DNA of 64,000 nucleotides. Origin: Nemertoderma westbladi (taxonomy: Eukaryota; Xenacoelomorpha; Nemertodermatida; Nemertodermatidae). Shown here piece by piece: positions 38,886-51,900 of the stretch. A program made the translations under genes and the position numbers. How positions within the stretch are numbered: position 1 is the stretch's first letter; the number at the start of each line of letters is the position of its first letter. Where the stretch lies: assembly GCA_032718475.1 (NCBI GenBank), contig JAUCBJ010007220.1, forward strand, positions 1 to 64,000, written 5' to 3'. Under the pieces are notes generated by a model. It searched no databases. It was given only the letters and a program-made list of their open reading frames with translations, and had not been told where the DNA came from.

Positions 38886-40411
38886 ATGACCTCGGGTATT
38901 CTTAGTAATATCAGAGAAAGAGATAACTATTTGTATAAATTTAGGAAATATCGTGTTTTAGCTGATTATAATAATTACTGCAAATATAGAAATCTTGTCC
39001 AACGGGAAATAAAAAAAGCGAAAGCTGAATATTTGTACAACATAATAAGTGAGAATAAAGATAATCCTAAAAGTCTATGGTCTACCCTAAAATCTTTAGG
39101 TTATAAAAACCTCAAATCTAAATCGAATGTTGTTCTGCAAGATAACGGTGAGCTGATTCATGATCATACTCTAGTTAGCAATTTATTTAATAATTATTTT
39201 ACTAAGTTAGTTGCCTCTAATTTAGTTAAGAAGTTACCGTTATCAAGTAATAAATATAGTATAGGGTCCGAAACTCTAAATAATTTTTATTTAGAAAAGT
39301 TACAAAATTCAGAAAAGTTATTTTTAAAACCCGTTTCTGAGGATTTCGTTTTTCAAAATCTACTTAGCCTATCAGCCTCAAAAAGTACTGGTCTAGACCT
39401 AATACCTGCCCGTTTTCTTAAGGATGGTGCTGAAGTACTTAAAGTGCCTATTACTTTTATTATTAATTACTCTATCGTAGATAATGTAGACGAACTGAAA
39501 TTAGCTAAGGTTGTTCCTCTGTATAAAAAGAATAGTAAAGTAGAACCCTGTAATTACAGACCTGTTAGTATCTTAAGTATTGTATCTAAAATTCTAGAAC
39601 GTTCTGTTTTTCTACAGCTGGAAGCACATCTTAGTAGGCTAAATCTGATCTATGAACTTCAGTCCGGTTTTCGTAAATCATATTCTACAGACACCTGTCT
39701 TATTAACTTAACTGATACAATTAGATGTAATAACGCAAAGGATTTATATACTGGTATGGTAATGTTGGACCTACAAAAGGCTTTCGATACTGTAGATCAC
39801 GAAATTCTGCTTGGTAAGTTAGGCCTGATGGGTGTAGGTTCTATAGGCTGGTTCAAGTCGTACCTGTCAGACAGAGGTCAATCTGTAGTCATTAGCAAAT
39901 CGCAGTCTACTGTACAAGAGATTACCTGTGGTGTACCGCAAGGTAGTATATTAGGTCCTCGGCTTTTTGTATGCTATGTAAATGATATGATAAGTAGTAT
40001 AGATCCCGATTTTAAACTCATTTTATATGCCGACGACAGTGCTCTTATTTTCTCTCATAAAGATCCTATCCATATTTCTCAAAAGTTAAGTGCAGTTCTA
40101 GAATCCTGTAATGAGTGGTTGGTTGATAATAAGCTATCCATTCACTACGGTAAGACTGAAAGTATTTTGTTTGGTTCCAAAAGAAAGTTAAAGAAGGTAA
40201 CTATGTTTGAAGTCACTAGTAATGGACATAAGATTGAAAATAAAAAGGAAGTTAAATATTTAGGCGCCACATTGGATAACTGCTTATCAGGAGAAAGTAC
40301 AGTGAAAAATATTTTCTCCAAAGTTAACAGTAGGCTTAGGTTTCTATACAGAAATAAAAATAGTTTGAACACCGACTCCCGCAAGTTACTTTGCTCTTCT
40401 TTAATACAGTG
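38886..40411 (+). pseudogene. Reverse transcriptase of the CR1/L2-like LINE, cut by a solo LTR
   Basis: RT motifs in order: [49 protein letters not shown] and [10 protein letters not shown], with the catalytic Asp residues kept. The frame is open up to CSSLIQ at 40,411, then enters the inverted LTR. The apparent end CVCAFEDL is LTR sequence. Confidence 0.85.
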
Positions 40412-41593
40412 TGTTTGCGCTTTTGAAGACCTTTGACAGTTTAACCTGCCAAAATTAGAATGTCTTTTAGATGATATATATTCTTTAGCTTTATGACGAG
40501 TATTTGATACACTACATTAGCCGAAGCCAGTCTATGCGCAATCATTCACCCGTTGGATATACCCGGGAGACTGAGTTCGGAGCTTAATGATTGATGGTGT
40601 AAGCCTACTGTATTATTCGACTGATCGTAATATATAATCTCTGACAAATATTATTCACTTTCGGGAAATATTAACAGTTCCTTTAGGACGTGGCGCTCTA
40701 AATATGTAAACAGAGTTATGACTTAAACTAGTCACAACGAAAAGGCTATAGATTAACGTATATGGCGCATTCTTTAGGAGATGCTTTGTTATCAGTTACA
40801 ATCATACACAATGCTGCACAATACTGCACACTAATCTGCCGACCTTCACTAAATTTAGTCACGTATAAAGAGAGCAACATACAATTTATGTTGGGCATAT
40901 GAAATAGCATTAGATTCACTTCAAACCACTCAACATAGGTCGCAATCGTTTATCTGTAACCGGTCTCTCTAACCTTTAGTATATCAAGAAGGTGGGGTGT
41001 CTGACTATTGATCAGTATTCCAAATATAATCTTCCATCAACAAATATAATGAATAACCGACAGCAAAAGCAGTAATGTTAAGTAAGATATGCATGATAAG
41101 ATTGTAATTAACTCGGTAACTCAAGTTAGTCGTTTGATAACAGATATACGTTCTATAATTAAGCCTACTAATGTAAAGCTAAAGAACGCTGATATACGGA
41201 GGTGCCAAAGGCCGATGTTCTTAGGCTCTAGGCAAAAAACATAACACTGAATTACTGAGTTCTGTATACACCTCCAACACAGAGACAAAAAACGCTCTGA
41301 TTGGTCAACCGAACAACGAGAGAACAAAGAAACAAAGAAACGTCGACGTGGCAATATCAGCTGTTAGCCGTCGTCATGGTAGCGACACTGTTTTCAAGAG
41401 TATCCAGCTTATCGCGTCACGAGATTGCGGATTATGTCCTCTAAAGTACAAATACAGTACAAATACAGAAGAAATGACTTTTATGTCCTCTAAAACACCA
41501 GTACAGCAAGGACACGGCCTTTTTATGCCTGGCAAACCAACTACAGAGTACTTTAAGGGAAAATAACCGGTTAATGACGCAAAAGCTTTTACA
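40412..41593 (-). repeat. Inverted solo LTR of the element B family, with target duplication
   Basis: 1182 bp. Its reverse complement starts TGTAAAAGCTTTTGCG and ends GCGCAAACA, aligned with the LTRs at 45,520 and 56,927 throughout. Flanked by CAGTG at 40407-40411 and 41594-41598. The LINE frame resumes after it. Confidence 0.93.
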
Positions 41594-41598
41594 CAGTG

Positions 41599-41970
41599 TC
41601 ACATGGACTATGCGTGCTCTTCTTGGTATGAAGGCTTATCCAAACAGCTTAAATGTAAATTACAAGTAGCTCAGAATAAAGTAGTACGATTTATTAAAGA
41701 CTACAAACCTAGGCACCACCTAACTCCAGATGACTTTACTGAATCTGGACTACTTAACTTAGATAGTAGAGTTAAAAGCAGCTACGCCTTAACCATGTGC
41801 ATAAAGTGTATAATGGTAAATGTCCCAATTACCTAAAACAGAAATTCAACAGAGTACGCGATACACACTCTTACAGTACCAGAGCTAGTGCTTCAAATTT
41901 CTACCTCCCGAATTGTAAATCCTTTGAATCTGATACTTTCTTTTTTAACGGCATTAAAAATTGGACTACT
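41599..41970 (+). pseudogene. RT C-terminal part after the solo LTR
   Basis: Resumes the LINE protein (HMDYACSSWYEGLSKQLKC, NKVVRFIKDYKPRHHL), shifts frame near 41,800, continues as CPNYLKQKFNRVRDTHSYSTRASASN and FFNGIKNW, and is cut by the RTE insertion. Confidence 0.8.
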
Positions 41971-44261
41971 ACTACTAGGATCGGCATGCTGCATTGCAGC
42001 TGCATTTTTAAGAATGCTGTGCCGGCTTGTCAACAAAATTGCACCGCCACAACTCCCTATCACCCATGATATTTGCTAGATCATCCGCATCTTTAAGGCC
42101 AGTGTCCTTTAAGATGCGTCTCAAGAAAGTCATGGGCTGTCCACCATGCTTATTCACTCCATGAGGCTGCCAAAGAACAAGATTGTGCACTGGCTGGTCC
42201 TCACGGCGAAAGCAATGTCCTGCAAAGCGGAGGCGATTTTGTTCTAGTGTCAAGCTTGGGGGAACCAATGAGACACCTCCAATGTTATATAGTGTCTCGT
42301 TGGAGATGTGTGCATTGTACTTGACACAATGAACCCGGCGTAGCATTCTTGTGAATGTGCCATCCAGAGATTTGGTGTCCTCAGCAGTTAGAGCCCAGCA
42401 TGGACTCCCGTAGAGGAGTACTGGAACTACTGCTGCTCTAAATAATCGGACCTTAAGTTTCCGATTAATTCTCGGTGACTTCCAAATCCTGGAAAGCCTA
42501 TTCAAGGTTGCCCATGCCTTTCTCTTACGTATTCGAAGGTCCTCACCTGACTTCCGGATCCATGATCCCAGGTAACAGAAGTCGTCCACATGCTCAAGCA
42601 TACCATCCTTTGAGCTTATGCTCATCCGATCAGAGACTTGCTGATGACTTTCAAAGTTAACTGTCAGAATTTTGGTCTTTCTGGAGTTAATAAAAAGACC
42701 AACACTAGAAGTAGCATGTTCTAATGAGCTGAGGAGCCGTTGGGCTCCCTCTAATGATTCTGAGAGCACTCCTAAGTCATCAGCAAAGTCTAGATCAGTT
42801 AGGTACTTGGCAGGATTTCCTCGACTTCTGGAGCCAGTAGGTGGAGTTATCATCACCCCATCATCATTATAATGATCTAAGGACATGCGTAGAACATAGT
42901 CAACCACAATAATGAACAAGAATGGTGCAAGTGTGTCTCCTTGGAGGACACCCCATAACACTTCAAATGGTTCTGTGTCACCGTCAACAGTAGACACAAA
43001 TGTTGTCGAACCATCGTATACTGATCTGATTGCTGCAATAATTTCATCAGGAATCCCATATAATGAAAGTATGCTGAACATACGTGAGCGAGAGACTGAA
43101 TCAAAGGCCTTGAAGAAGTCAAAAAAGATAACAGCCAGATGCCTGTCTTTCTTTTTTGATAACTCTTCAATTATCCTTCTAAGTGCCAAAATGGGCTCCA
43201 TGGTCCCACGACCTTTACGGAACCCATTCTGATTTCCATGGAGCAGTCTCTCAATGGGATCCCTGATGCGATTTAATAGAATCCTATTGTATAGCTTTGC
43301 AGCAATCGAGATCAATGAGATTCCCCGAAAAGAACCATAGAGTGTTAGGTTGCCCTTCTTGGGAACTGGCACCAACTTATTTGTTTTCATTTCTTGTGGG
43401 ACTCTTGTTGTTCGGTACATGTCTACTATGATGGGATAGATGAGCTTTAAACGCTCAGGTATTTTAAAGACCTCAGGGGGAACACCATCTACTCCACTGG
43501 CACGATTGGTCTTAATGCTCTTTGCAGCAGCCTTCACTTCTGCAAAGGAGATATCGCCAATGGGAATATCTGGGAGTACAGACTCAACTTCTATAAAGTT
43601 ATCAGGCAATACCCTGTCATTATTGAGGAGCTTTTCAAAGTGGGCTTTCCAACCATTGAGGCGATCGGCTGGTGATTCAGCCTTAACCTTGGTGGTTGGT
43701 TGGCTTTTCCGCCCAGTAAGCAGATTGATCGATTTCCATGCCTGGGATGATTGCCTGCTGTCGTCAGCATCATTGATGGCATCAACCTGTTGGTTTATTA
43801 GCTCCTGTAGATTAGCAGAGTACTGCCTGTACTGACTGCATTCTTGGCCGCTGTAGTCTGTTTGAGTCGGGACTCTTTCTGCGCCTTATGAAGGTCATTT
43901 CGGCACTTCTGAATTTTGTTGTCAGTCCAGGGGGCCATTTTACTGTTTCGAGGGTATACAGGAACTGTTTCTGCAGCTGCTAAATTAACTGCTTCTGTAA
44001 AGGCAGTATAGCCCTCACAGTGATCTGCCGCCTCAGAGGCAAGAGCCTCATACCTGTTGCTCAGCTGTAGTGTGAAGCTGGATCTCACACTTGGCTGTTG
44101 CAACAGAGAGGACCAGTCATGCCGCGGCAAGGCAGATTTCGTTGTTCTGCTAGCACGCAGACTAAGTCTTACCTTGGCCACAATGAGGCGATGATCACTG
44201 GAGAAGGGTCGAAGTGTAAATGCATTACAGTCTTGTATAGAGCTCCTGTATTTCCTACGAA
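41965..44261 (-). mobile_element. RTE-like LINE copy 5, 5'-truncated, inverted
   Basis: TAG tail on the right-to-left end (ttggactactactactagg); truncated at the position equivalent to about 32,415 of the full copy. It splits the last codons of the CR1/L2-like LINE. More substitutions than copies 2 and 3, so probably somewhat older. Confidence 0.92.
42008..44261 (-). pseudogene. Endonuclease C-end and RT of RTE copy 5
   Basis: Main frame 43609 to 42008 (533 aa) with all RT motifs (FFKAFDS, GVLQGDTLAP, FADD). A nine-base loss removes three residues near 43,585, and a deletion with frame loss near 43,800-43,840 separates the upstream piece that ends the endonuclease (44181-43798). No endonuclease core, so not autonomous. 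Confidence 0.85.
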
Positions 44262-44379
44262 CGCTCTGCCTAATGAAATTAAAAACCTAAATAATCAACA
44301 TTCTTTTAAATCTGCAGTTAAATCTCACCTCCGTGTGCAATGTAAAAATAGGTACAATAGTCCTACAGTAAGTTATTAG
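44262..44379 (+). pseudogene. C-terminal end of the CR1/L2-like LINE RT
   Basis: ALPNEIKNLNNQHSFKSAVK followed by SHLRVQC and a stop at 44,377-44,379: the usual W-x-x-LP-x-x-I-K/R...F-K-x-x-L-K end of this LINE class, separated from its NGIKNW by the RTE insertion. Confidence 0.85.
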
Positions 44380-44703
44380 TTTATTAATTACTTACTATTT
44401 ATACTGTAATTACGTTTTATATTAAATTGTTCTGTACATTACATCTTTATCGTTGAGTCGGGCATTGTCACGCTCGTGGTAAAGTTGTACATGTACATAG
44501 TGTAATTACGTTTTATATTGGTTTTAGGTTAGCGTAGTGTAATGTTGTATTTGTAACCAAGTAACATAAAGGACCCCCTTGGAAATAAGCTGCAAAGCTT
44601 TAGGGGTATTCCTATATGTTATGTTGGACAATACCTTTATACCTGTACATTGTTTGGTGTATGTGTTATTGTTTTTACATAATGTATAAATAAATCTATC
44701 TAT

Positions 44704-45519
44704 GACTACACATGGTACTCGGGAATACATGGCTCTACGTGCGGGCTAACTACACATGGCACTCCGGGAATACCTGGCTCTACATGCGGGCTGACTGCAC
44801 ACAGTACTCCAGGAATTACTGGCTCTACATGCGGGCTGACTACACATGGCCTTCTGGGAATTCCTGGCTCTACATGCGGGCTGACTACAAATGGCACTCG
44901 GGAATACCTTGCTCTACATGCGGGCTGACTACACATGTCACTCGGGAATACCTGGCTCTACATGCGGGCTGACTACACATGGCACTCGGGAATACCTGGC
45001 TCTACATGCGGGCTGACTACACATGGCACTCGGGAATACCTGGCTCTACATGCGGGGTGACTACACATGGCACTCGGGAATACCTGGCTCTACATGCGGG
45101 TTGACTACACATGGCACTCGGGAATACCTGGGTCAAAGTGCGGGCAGTCTACACATGGCACTCCGGGAATTCCTGGCTCTACATGCGGGTTTACTACATA
45201 TGGCACACCGGGAATACCTGGCTCTACATGCGGGCTGACTACACATGGCACTCCGGGAATACCTGGCTCTACATGCGGGCTGACTACACATGGCACTCCG
45301 GGAATACCTGGCTCTACATGCGGGCTAACTACACATGGCACTCGGGAATACCTGGCTCTACATGCGGGCTAACTACACATGGCACTCGGGAATACCTGGC
45401 TCTACATGCGGGCTAACTACATATGGCACTCGGAAATACCTGGCTTTACATGCGGGTTGACTACACATGACACTCGGGAATACCTGGCTCTACATGCTGG
45501 CTGACTACACATGGCACTC
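44704..45519. repeat. 44-bp minisatellite array, middle piece
   Basis: About 18 units, mostly the ctctacatgcgggctgac type. It ends in ggcactc exactly where the LTR of element B begins; cactc is the duplicated target. Confidence 0.93.
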
Positions 45520-46698
45520 TGTAAAGGCTTTTGCGTAATTAGCCGGTTATTTTCCCCGTAAAGTACTCTGTAGTTGGTTTACCAGGCATAAAAAGGCCGT
45601 GTCCTTACTGTACTGGTGTTTTAGAGGACATAAAAGTCATTTCTTCTGTATGTGTACTTTAGAGGACATAATCCGCAATTTTATGACGCAATACGCCGGA
45701 TCCTCTTGAAACAGTGTAGCTACCATGACGACGGCTAACAGCTGATATTGCCACGTAGAACATCTATTTGTTCTTTGTTCTCTCTTTGATCGGTCGACCA
45801 ATCAGAGCGTTTTTGCCTCTGTGTTAGATGGTAGATAGAAACTCTTGGAGTTGAGTCAGTATGTGATTTTTCCACAGCCTACAACACCGGCGTGGAACCT
45901 CTGTGTTTCAGTCTTTAGTTCAACATTAGTAGGCTTAATTATAGAACGTATATCCGTTATCATATCAAACAAACTAACTAACGTACTCACTGATCATATC
46001 TCACTCAGTCACTCATAATCATTCATACCTTAACATTACTGCTTTGCTGTCGGTTATTCATTATATTTGTTGATGGAACATTATATTCGGAATACTGATA
46101 AACAATCAGACACCCCAATCTTCTTGATATACTAAAGGTTAGAGAGACCGGATACATATAACGATTGCGACTTACATTGAGTGGTTTGAAGTGAATCTAA
46201 TGCTATTTTATAGGCCCTACACGTATTGTCTGTTGTTCTCCTTATATGTGACTAAAATTAGTAAAGGTCGGCAGATTGGTGTGCAGCATTGTGCAGTATT
46301 GTGTATGATTGTGATTGATAACGAAGCATCTCCTAAAGAATGCGCCATATACGTGAATCTATAGCCATCCCGTTGTGTCTGGTTTAAGTCATAACTCTGT
46401 TTATATATTTAGAGCGCCACGTCCTAAAGGAACTGTTAATATTTCCCGAAAGGGAATAATATTTGTCAGAGATTATATATATTAAGATCAGTCGAATAAT
46501 ACAGTAGGCCTATCCCGCAATACGATTAGGCTTCCGAATCCAGTCTCCCGGGTATATCCAGCGGGTGAATGATCGCGCATAGACTGGTTTCGGCTAATGT
46601 AGTGTATCAAATATTTGTCGTAGGCTAAAGACTATCTATTATCTAGAAGACATCCTAATTTGGCAGGTTAAACTGCTAAAGGTCTGAAAGCGCGAACA
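45520..46698 (+). repeat. 5' LTR of element B
   Basis: TGTAAAGGCTTTTGCG...GCGCGAACA. The family occurs four times in the window (here, 56,927, inverted at 40,412, divergent at 60,099). Confidence 0.93.
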
Positions 46699-48945
46699 AT
46701 AACGGATATATCGTCTAATTGCAGGGTAGGCAATAAATACAGTTTAATATTGTTCTGGTAAGAACAATAACGGATATAGCTTCTGTATTGCAGTAGGCAA
46801 TAAAGCTGAAGTACCGGCAACTGGTACCCAGTAGGCCTGACTACCTAACCACCCGGACCGGTACCTACAGCAGTACAGGTACAGCAGTATTATTCGATTT
46901 TGATAATTATATACCAGTGGGCCTTAATAATTAATCAGGGACGGCCGCCCTGGTTTTTTATTGAAATTTTACTTATTTCTGTCAAGTTTTATTTATTTGT
47001 AGGCTAATATTGAGCAGAAGGAGTGTAAGCCTGCTCAGATTGTACAGATAATTTGTAGGCTGGACTGTTGTCTAACTGTTGTTAAGTCTGAACGGATTGC
47101 AGTGTGTGTAGAGCATCTGTCCGATAAAGTGCTAGTTAGGAACGTAGGGGCTTCAAGTGCTGTGAGGTAAACCCCCTTTGAAAGAATAAGTCGTACTACT
47201 AGGTTAGAACGCATACTAACTAATCATTTCGGAGTCTGCATATACTGTAGTTTATTTAGGCTTGATAGTAGTCTGCCATCGTTTGGTCTGTACTTTGTTT
47301 GTGTAGTCTGTACAGGTAGCGTATAATTCTTATTTAGATAATTTGTAGGCTGGATAGTTGTCTGGCTGTTGTTAGGTCTGAGGAAATTTCGGTGTATGTA
47401 GAGTGTATGTCCGATAAAGTGCCAGTTGGGAACGTAGGGGCTTCCAGTGCTGTGAGGTAAACCCCCTCTGAAAGAATAAGTCGTACTACTAGGTTAGAAC
47501 GCATACTAACTAACCATTTCGGAGTCTGCATATACCGTAGTTTGTTTAGGCTTGATAGTAGTCTGTCAGTATTTGGTCTGCATTTTGTTTGAGTAGTCTG
47601 TACGCGTAGCGTAATATTTATTATTCAGAGTTTATGCGATTATTCGCAACATTCATTCCCCAAGTTTATTCCTACAGTAATTGTGCTTGTTATACATACC
47701 GTTATAGTTAAACTAACCCCGGTACTACATCAGGGCTGCTCGGCATAGGTAAAGACTGGAGATTTTGTGCTTCGGTCACTCCGGCAGATACCGTGGTTCT
47801 TTTAGCTGTTCAAGTATTTTAACTACTATTTATTTGTTGTATAAGTACTTGTACCTAATTTAGGGTTTAGTGTACAGTACTTTCCGAAGGTGATTAGTGT
47901 GTAGGCAGTATATTTGTGTTGTAAAGTGGTTAATAGGCACGTTGGTTCTGGTAGACCGCGGTAATTAACTTCCAGGTAGGAACACTCCGTGATACATAAC
48001 GTAGTACTTATAGCGATACGGCTATAAGTCGTCAGACGGTGGTATTTTCCTATCTGGACAACGCAGTATATTTACTACTACTTATTATTTTCAAATAACG
48101 TAGTAACCTGTCCGTTGTAATAACCAGATATTCTAACCCTTTGTTAGGCTGGTTAGTAGACTTCTTGTAAAATTACCTTAAAAATTTGTACTTGTAATTT
48201 TTGTGTTTATTTAGAGATTGTAATCTCACCCCGAAATGTACGTAATTTGTAGTATTAAGTAACTTAGGTAAATTATAATTATTTGTTTTAAGTGTCCAAC
48301 AAGTAGCACTTCACTGAGAGCGCACAGCTTCGGTGTAGTGACTCCCCCCAGAAATAATACATTTATTTCAAATATTGACAAAACCCATTAAAACGGGTAT
48401 ATATATATTATAAATCAACTCAAACGATTTATAAATAGTAGGCCTGCCATACAACAATTAGGTCTAAATATCAGTTGGACTACTGCTTAAATAACGGTAA
48501 TCAAGTAAAGCAAAGTAACCAAGTAACCCTAAAAATTCAGAAATTCAGTTATTCTAAAATAATTGACATACCAGTATTCACGATAGGCCTATTATATATT
48601 TATAGATTTAGGCTGAAATTATACCGGTATTCTGTAATTAATTCTAGTCCATAATTATACTTATATATACTATAAGTGTAAGCTGTATACCGGTATTCAC
48701 GATAGGCCTATTATATATTTATATATACTTGTGCTGGAATTGCATACCGGTATCCTGTGACAAACCTAGTCTGTAATAATACTTATAAATACTATAAGCA
48801 TACCGGTATTCTAATATATTATATATATATCACGCTACACTGAGTAGCAGTATCGGTAATTAATTACTAGACTAACGGTGATACTGAATTACTAGACTTG
48901 CTTAAACTGTAATATAGCAGTAGGCATTCAACTGTACAAACCAAC
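46699..48945 (+). other. Long leader of element B with an internal direct duplication
   Basis: No ORF. A block of about 290 bp (gtaggctgga...gttaggtctga...ccgataaagtgc...) occurs at about 47,050-47,335 and again at about 47,340-47,630; element C has it once (about 61,590-61,870). The part before the ATG is rich in ataccggtat. Confidence 0.7.
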
Positions 48946-51900
48946 ATGTCTGACACAAAGCAAGACCTGTCAGACAGTCTCCTAGATACAACCATATGTG
49001 ACCCAGACAGGAGTGTGGAACGTGTAGGACCGAAGTTCAACTCACCTCCTACTGTAAGAAAGATCATTCCCCCAGAAGTAATATCAGAACCTAGGCTGGT
49101 CCAACACCGTAGGTCTATCATAGGCACTCGAGCTCAGGTCAAGCGGGACCAAGAAGCAGCGGAACAACAACAACCCGCGAGCCAAGAACTTATTTCTCAA
49201 CGGCCCGACAGCTCCAGTAGTGAGGATACTGTAGAGCTGACACCCGAGCGCGGAGCAAAGATGACGGATGCGGTTTATTCGGATCCCCTTCTCATCCTTC
49301 CTGCAGCCGTACTCACTAGGTTATTGATTGCGGTGGAGGAACACCAGATCGATTGGGCGAGAAGTAAGCGATCGACTAAAGATAGTTATGCGGGATATAC
49401 AAGGGAAGAGCTGAAGTCTATTGTCGAGTCGCAATGGAACTTCCCCGGACCCGGACTCCCGTTTGATTTATCAGAAGCTGCCTGGGAAGATATACACAGG
49501 ATGGGAGTAACCAAGGAAACCGTCGATCCAGCTGTGTGGGAGAGGTCCGCAGCCGGATACGTACAGGGATTCGTAAGCTCTATGGAGCGAGTAGAAAAAC
49601 AACTGTTTCAACAACCCCAAGGACCTCAAGAGCAGGGACAACTGCTTTATCAAGTTAGAGAAAGAATTCTACGAATCAGGCTAATCTTATCAGCCTTTGA
49701 GGAGGCTTCTAAAAGAAGACAAGACACGTCGTTGCAAGTTGCTGTAAAGACTTGGTTTCAAAAGGTGAGTCTCCAGGTTCAAGGAATGGCTCAGTGGAAA
49801 GCCCAACTAGATGAGCGCTCAACCCATGGAGAATCAACAGACGCTACATTTTCCCAAGTGGAGAATGAAGCGACAGCAGAGAAGCCGCATAAGAGGGATG
49901 CTATTGATATCTATCTGTCGGACTATCAACGTTTTGTAGGTGATGAAGAGCTGAGGAGAAGGCTAGAGGGACTTAGCCCTAATAGTGAAGGAGCCCAGCG
50001 TGTGTTGGACGCCATCGATGTGGATATGAGAGCTGCGAACCAAGCTAAATTTGATGAAAACATCCGCCTCACTAAGGTTCAAGAAGAACAAGTAAAGAAA
50101 AAACGTATAGAAGACAGAAAGATAGCAGCAGCGGCAGCAGCAGTGGCAGAAGCAGAAAGAAAGGCAGCAGTGGCAGAGGCCGAAAGAAAAGCGGCCTTGG
50201 CAGCTACAGTGGCAGAGGCAGAAAGAAAAGCGGCCTTGGCAGCTACAGTGGCAGAAGCAGAAAGAAAAGCGGCTTTGGCAGCTGCAGTGGCAGAAGCAGA
50301 AAGAAAAGCGGCTATGGCAGCTGCAGTGGCAGAAGCAGAACGAAAGGCGTCTGAGGAGACTGCCCAACTAGAGTTGGAAAATCTTCAAGATAGGCAAGAC
50401 AACTTTAATAAACAGTTAACAGCTAGTAATATGCAGATGATGAATCGATCTACTCCCAAGAGGCAAGGTTATACATCATCTGAGGAAGGCGATACCACAG
50501 ATCATGAAGGCGGAGGAAATCGATCTCGCCTAAGCAGACGTAAAAGAATGTCCCACCATCAGAAATTGCCTGATTTGCCCCCAGCTGTTCGAAGGCAACT
50601 AAATAACACAAATTTAGGTAGTACAGAACCCACAGACCAAATAATTAAAATAGAAAGACTCCCTACTATAGTAGATGAGCCTGAAATAATTAGGCCTGTT
50701 CTTGAAATCACCCCTTCGGTGATAGAGACACCTGTACTCCCAGAACCTACCTTTAAATTCCCTTTACACAGCACCAAATTATCTGTGCCTAGAGGAACAG
50801 CCCCTGAAACAGTGTTGGTCCTGGACTCCGAGCGAAATATAAAGGATATATCGCCCGTAGTCCCTCGTCTGCCCGCTACGACGTTGGCGGATCCCGCTTC
50901 GGCGGTTGATTGGGTAGACGAGAGACGGCGGGGGATGGACATTCTCCTCGGAGAGATGAAGGAGAATCGAGTGCGTTCCTCCCAACAGGTCCGAGAGTTA
51001 GAAGGGACTGTTCAACAGTTAAAGGGAACCGTAAAGGAAAGTAGGTTAGAGTTGCAAGAAGTGCAGCAAAGTATCGCGCTAGAATGCTATAAATTAGTAA
51101 ATTTACAAAAGGGTATATCACCACCCTCTGTAACAATGTGTCAACCTGTTAGGTCTGAAGTATTTCATGCGCAAGGTGTGGAGCCTACACGCATATATAC
51201 TGCTAGCGAAGTAGAAACTCCTATAGTGAACCCTATTAAGGGTAATTATAGACCTGTTGATAATGATATTCCCTATAGACCTGATCATAATCCGAGAAAT
51301 TTATATACCGATAACTCGATATTAAATAACACGATGGCCCAAGAAAGTTTTACGCGCCAAATGGCTAGAACCGAAGCCCGGCAAGCGGTAAAGGTGGGAG
51401 AGATCGTCAAGTTCAATGGAGATGAGATGAAATGGTTACCTTTTAATGAATATTACAAAGATAACATACAGAACTCTGTACTATCTAATAGAGAGAAACT
51501 TAGATTCCTCATCGAGTGCTTGGAAGGATCTCCCAAGTTAATGGCGTTAAAGTTTATTGGACATCCAGACGGATTAAGACAAGTTTGGGATACACTAAAC
51601 ATCAGGTATGGTAATAGGAATAACATAGCTGGGTATTTGTATGCAAAGTTGGTAGCGCCCCGAAAGTTTATTAGCAGCGGGATTATAGAGTTTTCCGATG
51701 AGATTCAGGAGATCTGCCGACAATTAGATTGGCTAGGTAAGTCTCATGAGTATCAGAGTGCTATGGTTATTAGGGCAGTGGCTTCTACTTTACCGAAGGG
51801 CGGAGTAGGTACACGCTGGGACAAGAAAGTGTTATATATGATGGAACAACAACAACGAGACCCTACCATGGCTGATCTCATGTCATTCTTGGATGGCGAA

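Larger units (their letters stand above)
37790..44703 (+). mobile_element. CR1/L2-like LINE inserted in the 44-bp array, itself twice interrupted
   Basis: Endonuclease (to 38,680), RT (38,886 on), C-terminus (41,599-41,970 and 44,262-44,379) and a 3' UTR with gaaataagctgcaaagctttaggggtattcc, ending aataaatctatctat. Seven array bases (gcgggct) are missing at the junction. Contains an inverted solo LTR (40,412-41,593) and inverted RTE copy 5 (41,965-44,261). A different subfamily from the LINE at 14-20 kb. Confidence 0.85.
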
